64,000 nucleotides of DNA from Microbacterium sp. VKM Ac-2923. GTDB lineage: Bacteria > Actinomycetota > Actinomycetes > Actinomycetales > Microbacteriaceae. This document shows, in pieces, positions 16,838 through 25,285 of the stretch. Numbering within the stretch: the first letter of the stretch is position 1; each line of letters begins with the position of its first letter. Position numbers and translations under genes: made by a program. A model generated the notes under the pieces. That model worked only from the letters and a program-made list of their open reading frames with translations, had not been told where the DNA came from and did not search any database. Location: contig NZ_JALGRP010000001.1 in assembly GCF_022815605.1 (NCBI RefSeq), positions 624,686 through 688,685 of the forward strand, given 5' to 3'.

Positions 16838-17071
16838 TTACGCGGGCGACCTGCGCATCAGTGCGCCCGCTGCGAGGACGATGATGCCCACGACGAAGGC
16901 GATCGCCGCGATCCCCATCGCCGCGGCGTCATGCGGCAGCATCGCGCAGCCCGCCGACGTGTCCTCATAGTCGCAAGTACGCCAGGGCTGGAAGAAGTAC
17001 AGCACCACAACGGCGCCGCTGACCAGTGCGATCGCAGTGCCTGTGGCGACCGCGCGCGTTCTCATCCCCAT
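16838..17071 (-). CDS. Small two-TM hypothetical membrane protein
   Basis: A 77-residue protein of unknown function with two hydrophobic segments (about residues 8-27 and 49-70). The short loop carries two cysteines (TCDYEDTSAGC), which could form a disulfide outside the membrane. Start uncertain: ATG at 17071 or the second ATG at 17065, which has a better GGGG spacing. It is not clearly part of either neighbouring operon. Confidence 0.55.
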   Translation of the reverse strand: MGMRTRAVATGTAIALVSGAVVVLYFFQPWRTCDYEDTSAGCAMLPHDAAAMGIAAIAFVVGIIVLAAGALMRRSPA

Positions 17072-17162
17072 GCGACATCACCGTAGCGGCGGCTCGCGAC
17101 CCCGGCGCGCGTTCGGCCGTTCGCACCGGTCTCTTCTTCGGTCGCGGCGACCCGGCTCCCGC

Positions 17163-18815
17163 TCACGAGTTCACCCTGATGATCTCCCGCTGGTACGGCG
17201 CGATGACGTCGCCGCTGATACGCAGGTCGAGCAGCAGGAAGGCGCGGTCCTCGGGATCGCGCCGCGTCCACTCGGCCAGGGCTTCGAGATCGGCCACCTC
17301 GCGCACGACGACGCCCTCGGCGCCGAAGCCGCGCGCGACGGCCGCGAAGTCGACCTCGGGGATCAGCATGGGCTCGCGGGCGAGGCCCTTCAGGCCGTAG
17401 AGGTTGATCTCGGCGCCGTAGGCGGCGTCGTTCCACACCACCGCGATGCCGTGGCCCCGCGCGGAGCGCACCGCGCTCTCGAGGTCGGCGATCGCCATGA
17501 GCCCGCCGCCGTCGCCGGTGGTGAGCACGACGGTCGATTCGGGCCGGGCGGCGATGGCTCCCGCGACCGAGGGGAAGCCGAGTCCGATGGACTGATAGGC
17601 GGTGCCGACCATCATGACCCGATCGGGCGAGGCGACCGGCCAGTACATGTTGGACCAGCCGAGGAAGTGCCCGCCGTCGGAGACGACCACGCGATCCTCG
17701 GGCAGCAGCTCCGCGATGCGCACCGCGGCCGAGCGGGGGTCGAGGCGGGCGTCGGGGGCGAGACCGTCGCCCGGCTCCTGCTCGCGGAGGGGCGCCACGT
17801 CGACGCGGTCGCGCCAGCCGGACGACACCGCACCGTGCGCGTGCAGGCGCCGCACGAGCGCCTCGGCCGACAGAGCGGCATCCGCTCGCACGAACCCGCC
17901 CACCTGCGCGTGGGTGGCGGTGGGGGCGACGTCGATCTGGAAAACCTGCGTGCTCGGGGCGAAGAGCTCGCCGAAGCGCATCGTGAACTGGTTGAGCCCC
18001 GCGCCGAACACGACCGCGACGTCGGCCTCGCGTACGAGCTCCATGGCGCCGGCGGCGCCGAACCCGCCCGTGACACCGAGGTCGTGGGTGGTGTCGGGGA
18101 AGATGCCCCGACCGAGGGCGGTGGATGCCGTGATCGCACCGGTCACCTCGGCGAGACGCCCGAGCGCTGCGCCTGCGCCGGCGAGCCACGCGCCGCGGCC
18201 GGCGAGCAGCAACGGGCGCTCCGCACCGGCGAGGGTGTCGGCGATGCGGTCGAGGGTCGCCTCCGCCGCGGGTCCCCGTGGGGTGAGGGGCGCGGGGAGC
18301 GTCACGGTGCCGGCATCCGTCAGCGCACCCGCCTCGCGTGTCACGACGTCGTACGGGATGGCGAGAACGACCGGCACGCGATAGGTCAGCGCGTGTTCGA
18401 GCGCGATGAGGACGGTGGCCGTGGCATCCCGATCTCCGACCGTGTACGTGCGCACGCCGACCGCCGAGGCGAGGGCGACCTGATCGACGCCCCACGGCCG
18501 GGGGCCCGAGGTGGGCTCGTCTCCCACGACCAGCAGCAGGGGGATGCGGGCCTGGGCTGCCTCGGCGAGGGCGGTCAGGGTGTTGGTGAAGCCGGCTCCG
18601 TACGTCGCGGTGGCCGCAGCGATGCGTCCCGACGCGCGGTAGTGCGCGTCGGCGGCAACGACTCCGCCGGCCTCGTGACGCATCGCGGTGAAGGTGACGT
18701 CGGTCTCGCGGTGCAGCACGTCGAGGAAATGGGCGTTGCCGTTGCCCATCACCCCGAACACGTGGTCGAGGTGGCGGGCGAGGGTGTGGGCGACGTGCGC
18801 GGAGACGATGGGCAT
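17163..18815 (-). CDS. Thiamine-pyrophosphate-dependent enzyme, acetolactate-synthase-like
   Basis: A 550-residue ThDP enzyme with the three usual domains: N-terminal PYR domain with the catalytic glutamate in MRHEAGGVVAADA (about residue 46), a central Rossmann-like domain (about 190-330) and a C-terminal PP domain with the TTGDGGGLM...VVWND metal-ThDP motif. Length and order match the POX/ALS/benzoylformate decarboxylase superfamily. Substrate unknown: the FAD region typical of acetolactate synthase is not clear. The start MPIVSAHVAH follows an AAAGG site. It lies beside an IclR regulator and an aromatic hydroxylase, suggesting an aromatic or keto-acid pathway. Confidence 0.82.
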   Translation of the reverse strand: MPIVSAHVAHTLARHLDHVFGVMGNGNAHFLDVLHRETDVTFTAMRHEAGGVVAADAHYRASGRIAAATATYGAGFTNTLTALAEAAQARIPLLLVVGDEPTSGPRPWGVDQVALASAVGVRTYTVGDRDATATVLIALEHALTYRVPVVLAIPYDVVTREAGALTDAGTVTLPAPLTPRGPAAEATLDRIADTLAGAERPLLLAGRGAWLAGAGAALGRLAEVTGAITASTALGRGIFPDTTHDLGVTGGFGAAGAMELVREADVAVVFGAGLNQFTMRFGELFAPSTQVFQIDVAPTATHAQVGGFVRADAALSAEALVRRLHAHGAVSSGWRDRVDVAPLREQEPGDGLAPDARLDPRSAAVRIAELLPEDRVVVSDGGHFLGWSNMYWPVASPDRVMMVGTAYQSIGLGFPSVAGAIAARPESTVVLTTGDGGGLMAIADLESAVRSARGHGIAVVWNDAAYGAEINLYGLKGLAREPMLIPEVDFAAVARGFGAEGVVVREVADLEALAEWTRRDPEDRAFLLLDLRISGDVIAPYQREIIRVNS

Positions 18816-19043
18816 GCGAAGCCTTTCGCGAAACAGGAACGGGAATGAGCCGTATGTGTCTCGCGCGGGTCTCGCGCTACGTGCCCTTTTTTCGAGCAGC
18901 GACGCACGACATCGGGCGCCTGACGGGAGCGATCCTATGCGATCCCGACGCACCGCGCGACGGAGCGGGCACCGGTCGCCGTCCCGACGGACCCGCGTGA
19001 GCGTGCCGGGAAGATCGTGCCCGCGATACGTGCGCCACGGCTC
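18816..19043. other. Spacer upstream of the ThDP gene
   Basis: A 228-bp spacer between two minus-strand genes. It contains a T-run (18887-18892, CCCTTTTTTCG) that could mark termination of plus-strand transcripts, but I see no strong hairpin. No gene was recognised. Confidence 0.35.
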
Positions 19044-19748
19044 TCAGAGCGCCGCGCGAATCACCTCGGCCGCAGCCTCGAGTCGAGCCGCGATCGCTGC
19101 GTCGTCGGCATCCGCCCTGACGTGCACCGCGGCCACGGCTGCGGGCTCGCGGCCCTGCACGGCGAGCGGCACGGCCACCGCTCGTAGCGAGGGGATGACC
19201 TCGTCGTGGCTCGTCGCCCACCCGCGCTCGCCGGCCGTGACCACCTCGGCGGCGAGCCTCGCGTCGAGGCCGTCGGGCCACCGGCGCGGGGGGAGTTGCG
19301 CGAGGATCACGCGCCCGGGGGCGCCCCGGGTCACCGGATGCCGCGACCCCGGCCGTTGCGCGACGGCAGTGACCGCGTGGCGGGGCTCGACGCTGGCGAG
19401 GGTGACGCACTCGTCGTGATCGAGCACGACGAGGAAGCACGTCATGCCGAGGTCGTTCGCCGCGGCCGTCAATTCGGGCAGTGCCTCTGCCTGGAGGTCG
19501 GCGGCGACTCCCGCAGCCAGCGCTGCCAGGCCCGTCCCCAGGCGCACCGCGCCCGCGGCATCCCGGGTGATGAGACCGTGGTCTTCGAGCGTGCGGAGGA
19601 GTCGGTAGGCGACCGAGCGGTGCAGCTCGACGCGCGCGGCCAGCGCGTCGATCGAGAGCGGCGCGCGCGCGTCGGCGAGCTCTTCGAGCAAGCGGATGCC
19701 GCGGCTCAGGGTCTGCGAGGCGGGGGAGGCATCTTGCCGTGAGGGCAT
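19044..19748 (-). CDS. IclR-family transcriptional regulator
   Basis: A 234-residue protein with an N-terminal winged HTH (about residues 8-70: SIDALAARVELHRSVAYRLLRTL) and a C-terminal IclR ligand domain (GMTCFLVVLD, HPVTRGAPGRVILA, AVHV). Family length is normal. The start at 19748 (MPSRQD) is chosen as the last ATG before the HTH; there is no clear ribosome site. It is divergent from the flavin monooxygenase gene, with two matching GTTC-N7-GAAC sites between, so it probably regulates that gene and itself in response to an aromatic acid. Confidence 0.9.
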   Translation of the reverse strand: MPSRQDASPASQTLSRGIRLLEELADARAPLSIDALAARVELHRSVAYRLLRTLEDHGLITRDAAGAVRLGTGLAALAAGVAADLQAEALPELTAAANDLGMTCFLVVLDHDECVTLASVEPRHAVTAVAQRPGSRHPVTRGAPGRVILAQLPPRRWPDGLDARLAAEVVTAGERGWATSHDEVIPSLRAVAVPLAVQGREPAAVAAVHVRADADDAAIAARLEAAAEVIRAAL

Positions 19749-19766
19749 GGACCGGGCTACTCTCTC

Positions 19767-19801
19767 GTTCGGTAGCAGAACACTGAGTTCGAATATAGAA
19801 C
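19767..19801. promoter_or_regulatory. Pair of IclR-type operators, GTTC-N7-GAAC
   Basis: Two 15-bp inverted repeats of identical form lie in tandem: 19767-19781 and 19787-19801, centres 20 bp apart (two helix turns). They sit in the 97-bp spacer between the divergent iclR gene and the flavin monooxygenase gene. IclR proteins often bind as a pair of dimers, which fits the spacing. Confidence 0.7.
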
Positions 19802-19845
19802 ACGTGCTGTGCGACCGCAACCCGACACCGACGTCAGGAGAAGCG

Positions 19846-21720
19846 ATGCAGTTCCACCACCACGGCTACGTCTCGGGCGACCCGCGCGTGCAGAACGCCG
19901 CAGGCACCGGTCTCGACCGCCCCGCCGAGCTCCCAGACCGGGTGGACGTGCTCATCGTCGGATCCGGCCCCGCCGGCATGCTGCTCGCGGCGCAGATGGC
20001 GCAGTTCCCGCAGCTCACCACGCGCCTCATCGAGAAGCGCGAGGGTCGACTGGCCCTCGGTCAGGCCGACGGCATCCAACCGCGCAGCGTCGAGACGTTC
20101 CAGGCGTTCGGCTTCGCCGACCGCATCACCGCCGAGGCGTACAACATCGGCTGGATGAACTTCTGGGCGCCCGACCCGGAGGACCCCTCGCGCATCGTGC
20201 GCACGAGCCGCACCGAGGACTACGGCCTCAAGATCAGCGAGTTCCCCCACCTCATCGTCAACCAGGCGCGCGTGCTCGACTACTTCGCCGAGGCGGCAGC
20301 CCACGGCCCGGCGCGGATCGTGCCCGATTACGGTGTCGAGTTCCTCGGGCTCACCGTCGGCGACGAGTCCGTCGAGGTGCGCGTGCGCACGGCGGAGGGG
20401 GAGCGCACGATCCACGCGAAATACGTCGTCGGCTGCGACGGTGCGCGGAGTGCCGTGCGGCAGGCGATCGGCCGCACGCACGTCGGCGCCGCGGCCCGCC
20501 ACGCTTGGGGCGTCATGGATGTGCTGGTCGAGACCGACTTCCCCGACTGGCGTATCAAGTGCGCGATCAACGCCGCGGCGGGCAACATCCTGCACATCCC
20601 GCGCGAGGGCGGGTACCTCAGCCGCATGTACATCGACCTCGGCGAGGTCGCGGAAGACGACGACCACCGTGTGCGTCGGACCCCGATCGACGAGGTGATC
20701 CGCCGGGCGAATGAAATCCTGCACCCGTACTCGATCGACGTGAAGCAGGTCGCGTGGTCCAGCGTGTACGAGGTGGGTCACCGGGTGACCGACCGGTTCG
20801 TCGACGACCTCGACAGCCCGCGCGTCTTCCTCACCGGCGACGCCTGCCACACCCACAGCGCAAAGGCCGGACAGGGCATGAACGTCTCGATGCAGGACGG
20901 CTTCAACCTCGGCTGGAAGCTGGGCCACGTGCTCACCGGGCTCGCACCGGCGGAGTTGCTGCGCACGTACGACCAGGAGCGCCGACCCGTCGCCCAGCAG
21001 CTCATCGACTTCGACCGCGAGTGGTCGTCGCTGATGGCCCGGAAACCCGGCGAAATCACCGACCCCGACGAACTGGCGACGTACTACCTCGCCACCGCGG
21101 AGTTCCCCTCCGGCTTCGGAACGCACTACGCCCCCTCGGCGCTGGTATCCGAGGCGCCGGCGCAAGACCTGGCATCCGGATTCCCCGTCGGCAGGCGATT
21201 CCACAGCGTCGAGGTCGTGCGGGTGTGCGACGGCAACGCCGTGCATCTCGGTCATCACGCTCGCGGCGACGGTCGCTGGCGGATCTACGCCTTCGCGGAT
21301 GCCGAGGGCTCGGCGCTGCGCGAGTGGGCGGGGGCCGCACGGGACATCGCGGAACGTTTCACGCCCAAGAGTGCCGACCTCGACTCCGTGTTCGATGTGA
21401 AGGTGATCTTCCCCGGACGCTGGGAGGACGTCGTCGACGTGCCGGCGCTCTTCCGCCCGCGCTCGGGGCCACTGGGGCTCACCGACCTCGAGAAGGTGTT
21501 CGCCGCGGCCCCCTCGGCCTGGACCACCGCCGACATCTTCGCCGAGCGTGGCATCGGTGCCGAGGGGGCCGTGGTCGTCGTGCGCCCCGACCAGTACGTG
21601 GCGCACGTGCTGCCCCTCTCGGCCCCGGAGGAGCTGGAGCGCTTCCTGGCCGGGGTGATGGCCGCACCCGCCGGCTCCGTCGCGCCCCGGACCGTCGCGG
21701 CCCCTGCGCGGAGCGCATAA
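19846..21720 (+). CDS. FAD aromatic hydroxylase, 3-hydroxybenzoate 4-monooxygenase-like
   Basis: A 624-residue group A flavoprotein monooxygenase. It shows the FAD dinucleotide fold VLIVGSGPAGMLLA (about residues 35-48), the DG motif CDGARSAVRQ, and the second FAD motif VFLTGDACHTHSAKAGQGMNVSMQD. A C-terminal thioredoxin-like dimerisation domain (about 460-610) is present as in phenol hydroxylase and MobA. The HPY substrate region and overall length fit 3-hydroxybenzoate 4-hydroxylase or phenol 2-monooxygenase; the exact substrate is inferred only. The ATG has CAGGAG 6 nt upstream. The C-terminal codons and TAA fall within a 48-bp tandem repeat. Confidence 0.83.
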   Translation: MQFHHHGYVSGDPRVQNAAGTGLDRPAELPDRVDVLIVGSGPAGMLLAAQMAQFPQLTTRLIEKREGRLALGQADGIQPRSVETFQAFGFADRITAEAYNIGWMNFWAPDPEDPSRIVRTSRTEDYGLKISEFPHLIVNQARVLDYFAEAAAHGPARIVPDYGVEFLGLTVGDESVEVRVRTAEGERTIHAKYVVGCDGARSAVRQAIGRTHVGAAARHAWGVMDVLVETDFPDWRIKCAINAAAGNILHIPREGGYLSRMYIDLGEVAEDDDHRVRRTPIDEVIRRANEILHPYSIDVKQVAWSSVYEVGHRVTDRFVDDLDSPRVFLTGDACHTHSAKAGQGMNVSMQDGFNLGWKLGHVLTGLAPAELLRTYDQERRPVAQQLIDFDREWSSLMARKPGEITDPDELATYYLATAEFPSGFGTHYAPSALVSEAPAQDLASGFPVGRRFHSVEVVRVCDGNAVHLGHHARGDGRWRIYAFADAEGSALREWAGAARDIAERFTPKSADLDSVFDVKVIFPGRWEDVVDVPALFRPRSGPLGLTDLEKVFAAAPSAWTTADIFAERGIGAEGAVVVVRPDQYVAHVLPLSAPEELERFLAGVMAAPAGSVAPRTVAAPARSA

Positions 21721-21835
21721 ACGCGTTTCGCGCCCCGGACCGCCCCGGCCGCTGCGCGGCACGCATAAACGCCATTCGTGCGCGGAAACACGGTGTCGCA
21801 GCGTTTATGCGCACGAATCGCGTTTATGCCGGAGT
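21682..21835. repeat. Tandem and inverted repeats at the monooxygenase 3' end
   Basis: A 48-bp direct duplication (21682-21729 and 21730-21777): copy 1 contains the last codons and TAA stop of the monooxygenase, copy 2 is non-coding. The word GCATAAACGC occurs in both. Its complement GCGTTTATGC then appears twice more (21801-21810 and 21830-21839), forming potential hairpins. The whole block may also act as the terminator. Confidence 0.8.
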
Positions 21836-21995
21836 AGAGCGCGCAGGAGCCGGCGCCGCGTACCCGCAACGCTCACGCTCCCGCCCGCCGTCCACCGCGG
21901 CTATTCCCGCATCCGCTTTGTACACCACGTATATCGGCCACGCTGCACGTGCTGACGAGAATTGGCGGGAACCCCGCCCCGATCCAGGAGGACCC

Positions 21996-23468
21996 ATGAC
22001 CGATTCGCGCGAGAGCGAGCTGCTGGCATCCGTACCCACCGGCCTCTTGATCAACGGCGAGTGGCGAGAGGCGGCCGGCGGCAAGACCGTCGCCGTGAAC
22101 GACCCCGCCACCGGTGACGTCATCCACGAGATCGCCGACGCCACGGTCGACGACGGCGTCGCGGCGATGGATGCCGCGGCCGAGGCGTTCCCGTCATGGG
22201 CGGCGACCCCGGCTCGGCAGCGTGCCGAGATCCTCCGCCGCGCCTTCGATCTGCTGCAGGAGCGCAAGGAAGACGTCGCGCTGCTCATGACGCTCGAGAT
22301 GGGCAAGCCCCTCGTCGAGGCGCGCGGCGAGGTCGCGTACGGCGGGGAGTTCCTGCGCTGGTTCAGCGAGGTCACCGCGCACACCCAGGGCCGCTACGGC
22401 GCGAACCCCGAGGGCACCGGCCGCATGATCGTCTCGCATCACCCCGTGGGTCCCTGCTACCTCATCACCCCGTGGAACTTCCCCCTCGCCATGGCCACCC
22501 GCAAGATCGCCCCCGCGCTCGCCGCCGGCTGCACGGTGGTGATCAAGCCCGCGACCCTCACGCCCCTCACGACGCTCTTCTTCGCGCAGATCCTGCAGGA
22601 CGCCGGTGTCCCCGCCGGTGTCGTCAACGTGGTCACCACGACCAGCACCGGGCCGGTGTCGGAGCGCATCATCTCCGACCCGCGCCTGCGCAAGCTGTCG
22701 TTCACCGGCTCCACCCCGGTCGGTGTGAAGCTGTTGCAGCAAGCGGCGCCCGGCGTGCTCCGCACGTCGATGGAGCTCGGCGGCAACGCCCCGTTCGTCG
22801 TGTTCGAGGATGCCGACCTCGACAAGGCCGTCGAGGGGTCGATGCTCGCGAAGTTCCGCAACATCGGCCAGGCCTGCACCGCGGCCAACCGCTTCCTCGT
22901 GCAGCGCAGCGTCGTCGAGGAGTTCACCCGACGCGTCACCGAGCGCGTGCAGGGTATGAAGATCGGCCGCGGCACCGAGGAGGGCGTGCAGATCGGCCCC
23001 CTCATCGATGACCGCGCGGTCGACAAGGCCCGGACCCTGGTAACGGATGCCGTGGAGCGCGGCGCGACGGTCACCACCGGCGGGTCGCCCGTCGAGGGAC
23101 CCGGCACTTTCTTCGAGCCGACCGTCGTGTCGGACGTGCAGCCGGGGAGCGACATCCTGCGCGAGGAGATCTTCGGGCCCGTGCTCGCGATCATCCCCTT
23201 CGACGACGAGGACGACGCCGTGCGCCTCGCCAACGACACCGAGTACGGCCTCGTCTCCTACGTCTTCACCGAGTCGTTCGCACGCGGACAGCGCATGATC
23301 GACAAGCTCGAGACCGGGATGATGGGCCTCAACGTCGGCGTCGTCTCCAACGCCGCGGCCCCCTTCGGCGGCTGGAAGCAATCGGGCCTGGGACGCGAGG
23401 GCGGCGACGAGGGCATCCACGAGTACCTGCAGACGAAGTACACCCTCACGGCGAACCCCTACGCGTGA
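21996..23468 (+). CDS. gabD: Succinate-semialdehyde dehydrogenase
   Basis: NADP-type oxidation of succinic semialdehyde to succinate. The 490-residue aldehyde dehydrogenase has TPWNFPLAMATRKIAPALAAG, SFTGSTPVG, the catalytic glutamate in MELGGNAPF, the catalytic cysteine in NIGQACTAANR and the GabD-typical GWKQSGLGREGG. The start ATG follows CAGGAGG. It can remove succinic semialdehyde made by HpaI about 15 kb away and feed succinate to the SdhCDAB complex. The adjacent aromatic hydroxylase is on the same strand 275 bp upstream. A strong terminator follows. Confidence 0.9.
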   Translation: MTDSRESELLASVPTGLLINGEWREAAGGKTVAVNDPATGDVIHEIADATVDDGVAAMDAAAEAFPSWAATPARQRAEILRRAFDLLQERKEDVALLMTLEMGKPLVEARGEVAYGGEFLRWFSEVTAHTQGRYGANPEGTGRMIVSHHPVGPCYLITPWNFPLAMATRKIAPALAAGCTVVIKPATLTPLTTLFFAQILQDAGVPAGVVNVVTTTSTGPVSERIISDPRLRKLSFTGSTPVGVKLLQQAAPGVLRTSMELGGNAPFVVFEDADLDKAVEGSMLAKFRNIGQACTAANRFLVQRSVVEEFTRRVTERVQGMKIGRGTEEGVQIGPLIDDRAVDKARTLVTDAVERGATVTTGGSPVEGPGTFFEPTVVSDVQPGSDILREEIFGPVLAIIPFDDEDDAVRLANDTEYGLVSYVFTESFARGQRMIDKLETGMMGLNVGVVSNAAAPFGGWKQSGLGREGGDEGIHEYLQTKYTLTANPYA

Positions 23469-23473
23469 GACAC

Positions 23474-23522
23474 CGGATGCCACGACCCCGCGCTCTCCAG
23501 AGCATCGGGGTCGTGGCATCCG
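23474..23522 (+). terminator. Intrinsic terminator of gabD
   Basis: A perfect 17-bp inverted repeat (23474-23490 with 23506-23522) around a 15-nt loop, followed by TCGTTTTC. It contains the GGATGCC/GGCATCC pair as part of the stem. Located 5 nt after the gabD stop. Confidence 0.92.
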
Positions 23523-23542
23523 TCGTTTTCGCGGGCTCCCCT

Positions 23543-23627
23543 GGACACAACGCAGGAGTTCGGGCGAGGGGAGGCCCACCAGCCCGGCCGAGGGAGCGCG
23601 TGACCGCGGAAGTCCTGCGTTGTGTCC
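23543..23627. repeat. Dispersed palindrome with GGACACAACGCAGGA arms, copy 1
   Basis: Arms 23543-23557 and 23613-23627 are perfect reverse complements of 15 nt separated by 55 nt. The same arm sequence recurs at 29495 (paired) and 45320 (single arm). It lies between the convergent gabD and ramB-like genes. Confidence 0.8.
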
Positions 23628-23727
23628 GCCCGCCGGACCTCGAGCGAGTCGCCGGAATGTGTCGCCGCCAGATCCCCGATGGCGTCATGACCGGGCACCT
23701 CGCGCGAGGGCCTCGGTGCCGCGCGCG

Positions 23728-25167
23728 TCAGCCGTCCGCGTGGCGATCCAGGAACGCGAAGACCTCGGTGTCGTCGACCCCCGGGAACATTCCGCGGGGG
23801 AGGGGCGAGAACATGTGCCGGTGCACGCGGGCGCTCGGCCATGCCTTGCCCTGCCACCGCTCCGCGGCCTCGGTGTCGGGGCGCCGGCAGCACGACTCGT
23901 CGGGGCAGTGCGACACCCCGCGCGTGGAGGTCTCGCGGCCGCGGAACCACCGGGCGTCGTCGAAGGGCACGCCCACGGTGATCGAGAAGTCGCCGTCGCT
24001 CGTGGTGCCGGTCTGCGTCGAGCACCAGAAGGTCCCGGCGGGGGTGTCGGTGTACTGGTAGTGCTCGGTGGTGCGATTGTGTTCGGCGAAGGCCGATCGC
24101 GCCGAGAACTTCTTGCACACGATCTGCCCCTCGACCGAGCCCGTCACGTCGGTCGGCAGAGGCAGTGCGTCGTTCTCGTACACGCGCGAGATGGCGCCGT
24201 CGCCGTCGACGCGCAGGAAATGCAGATGGATGCCGAGGTGCGCCGTCATGAGGTTGGTCATGCGCATCGCCGCGGCTTCGTGCGTGACGCCGAACGCGTC
24301 GCGGAAGTCCTCGACGGCGAGGTTGCGGTCTTTCTTCGCCTGCGTGAGGAACGCGACCGAGCTGGTCTCGGGCATGAGGCAGCACGCGGCGTAGTAGTTG
24401 ATCTCCAGGCGCTGCTGCAGGAAGTCCGCGTAATCCGTGGGCGGTCGATGCCCGAGCAGGCGGTGCGCCATCGCCTGGAGCGCCATCGATCGCAGGCCGT
24501 GGCCGCCGGGGATGGAGGCCGGCGGCAGGTAGATGCGGCCGTTCTCGAGGTCGGTGACCGAGCGGGCGGAGTGCGGGAGGTCGCTGACGTAGATCAGCTC
24601 GAAGCCGAGCTGCTCGGCCATGATGCTCACCGTGCGGTGGGTCAGGGCGCCGGTGGCGTGCCCCGCGGCTTTGAGCTGCTTCTCGGCGAGCCGTTCGATC
24701 TCGGGCAGGTGGTTGCCGGTCTCGCGCATGCGCAGGCGCAGCTCGGTGTTGGCGCGGCGGGCCTCTTCGGGGCTGGCGATGGTCGCGCGCTCGCGACGCT
24801 GCAGCTCGCGATGCAGGCCCAACACGGCTTCGATCGTGTCATCGCTCGTGCCCTTCGTCACTTTGACCGGGGGGATGCCGAGCTGCCGGAAGAACGGGCT
24901 GGTCTGCGCCCGGTCGAGCTCGATCTCCAGCGCCGCGCGCCGGTTGGGTGGTTCCGTCGAGAGGAGTTCGGCGACCTCTGTCTCGGTGGCGCGCGCAATC
25001 TCCTGCAGCAGGGACAGCTTGGGTTCGCGTTTGCCGTTCTCGATCAGGCTCAGTTGACTGCCCGCCACCCCGACCAGCGCTCCGAGCTCGTCGAGGGTCA
25101 GTCCGCGCGACAGGCGGTGGTGACGGATGCGGTGACCCAGGGTGGTGAGTTCGAACGTCGACGCCAT
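23728..25167 (-). CDS. RamB/PrpC-type XRE regulator with Cys-rich tail
   Basis: A 479-residue regulator. Residues about 8-65 are an XRE HTH (LGHRIRHHRLSRGLTLDELG, VAGSQLSLIENGKREP). A central IrrE/ImmA-like region (about 180-290) has MALQAMAHRLLGH. The C-terminal short-chain fatty-acid regulator domain carries a Cys cluster (SHCPDESCCRRPD). This is the layout of corynebacterial RamB and mycobacterial PrpR, which control acetate, propionate and glyoxylate genes. It is divergent from pckG, consistent with control of gluconeogenesis. The ATG is 6 nt after TATAGT (25174-25179), so the mRNA may be leaderless or use the overlapping AAGGA. Confidence 0.88.
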   Translation of the reverse strand: MASTFELTTLGHRIRHHRLSRGLTLDELGALVGVAGSQLSLIENGKREPKLSLLQEIARATETEVAELLSTEPPNRRAALEIELDRAQTSPFFRQLGIPPVKVTKGTSDDTIEAVLGLHRELQRRERATIASPEEARRANTELRLRMRETGNHLPEIERLAEKQLKAAGHATGALTHRTVSIMAEQLGFELIYVSDLPHSARSVTDLENGRIYLPPASIPGGHGLRSMALQAMAHRLLGHRPPTDYADFLQQRLEINYYAACCLMPETSSVAFLTQAKKDRNLAVEDFRDAFGVTHEAAAMRMTNLMTAHLGIHLHFLRVDGDGAISRVYENDALPLPTDVTGSVEGQIVCKKFSARSAFAEHNRTTEHYQYTDTPAGTFWCSTQTGTTSDGDFSITVGVPFDDARWFRGRETSTRGVSHCPDESCCRRPDTEAAERWQGKAWPSARVHRHMFSPLPRGMFPGVDDTEVFAFLDRHADG

Positions 25168-25170
25168 TCC

Positions 25171-25199
25171 TTGACTATATCGAAAGAACATCGTTTCTT
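25171..25199. promoter_or_regulatory. Promoter region shared by ramB-like gene and pckG
   Basis: A locally AT-rich stretch. TATAGT on the minus strand (25174-25179) is a -10 for the regulator. On the plus strand TTGACT (25171-25176) is a possible -35 for pckG. The imperfect palindrome AAGAACATCGTTTCTT (25184-25199) is a possible operator. Assignments are from motif reading only. Confidence 0.45.
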
Positions 25200-25285
25200 A
25201 CACGTCCAGTGACGCGAAAGTGGGGTTCCAAACCCTCCAACATGGAGGAACGACACCGAGTTTGCTCTCAACCGAGGAGAACGAC

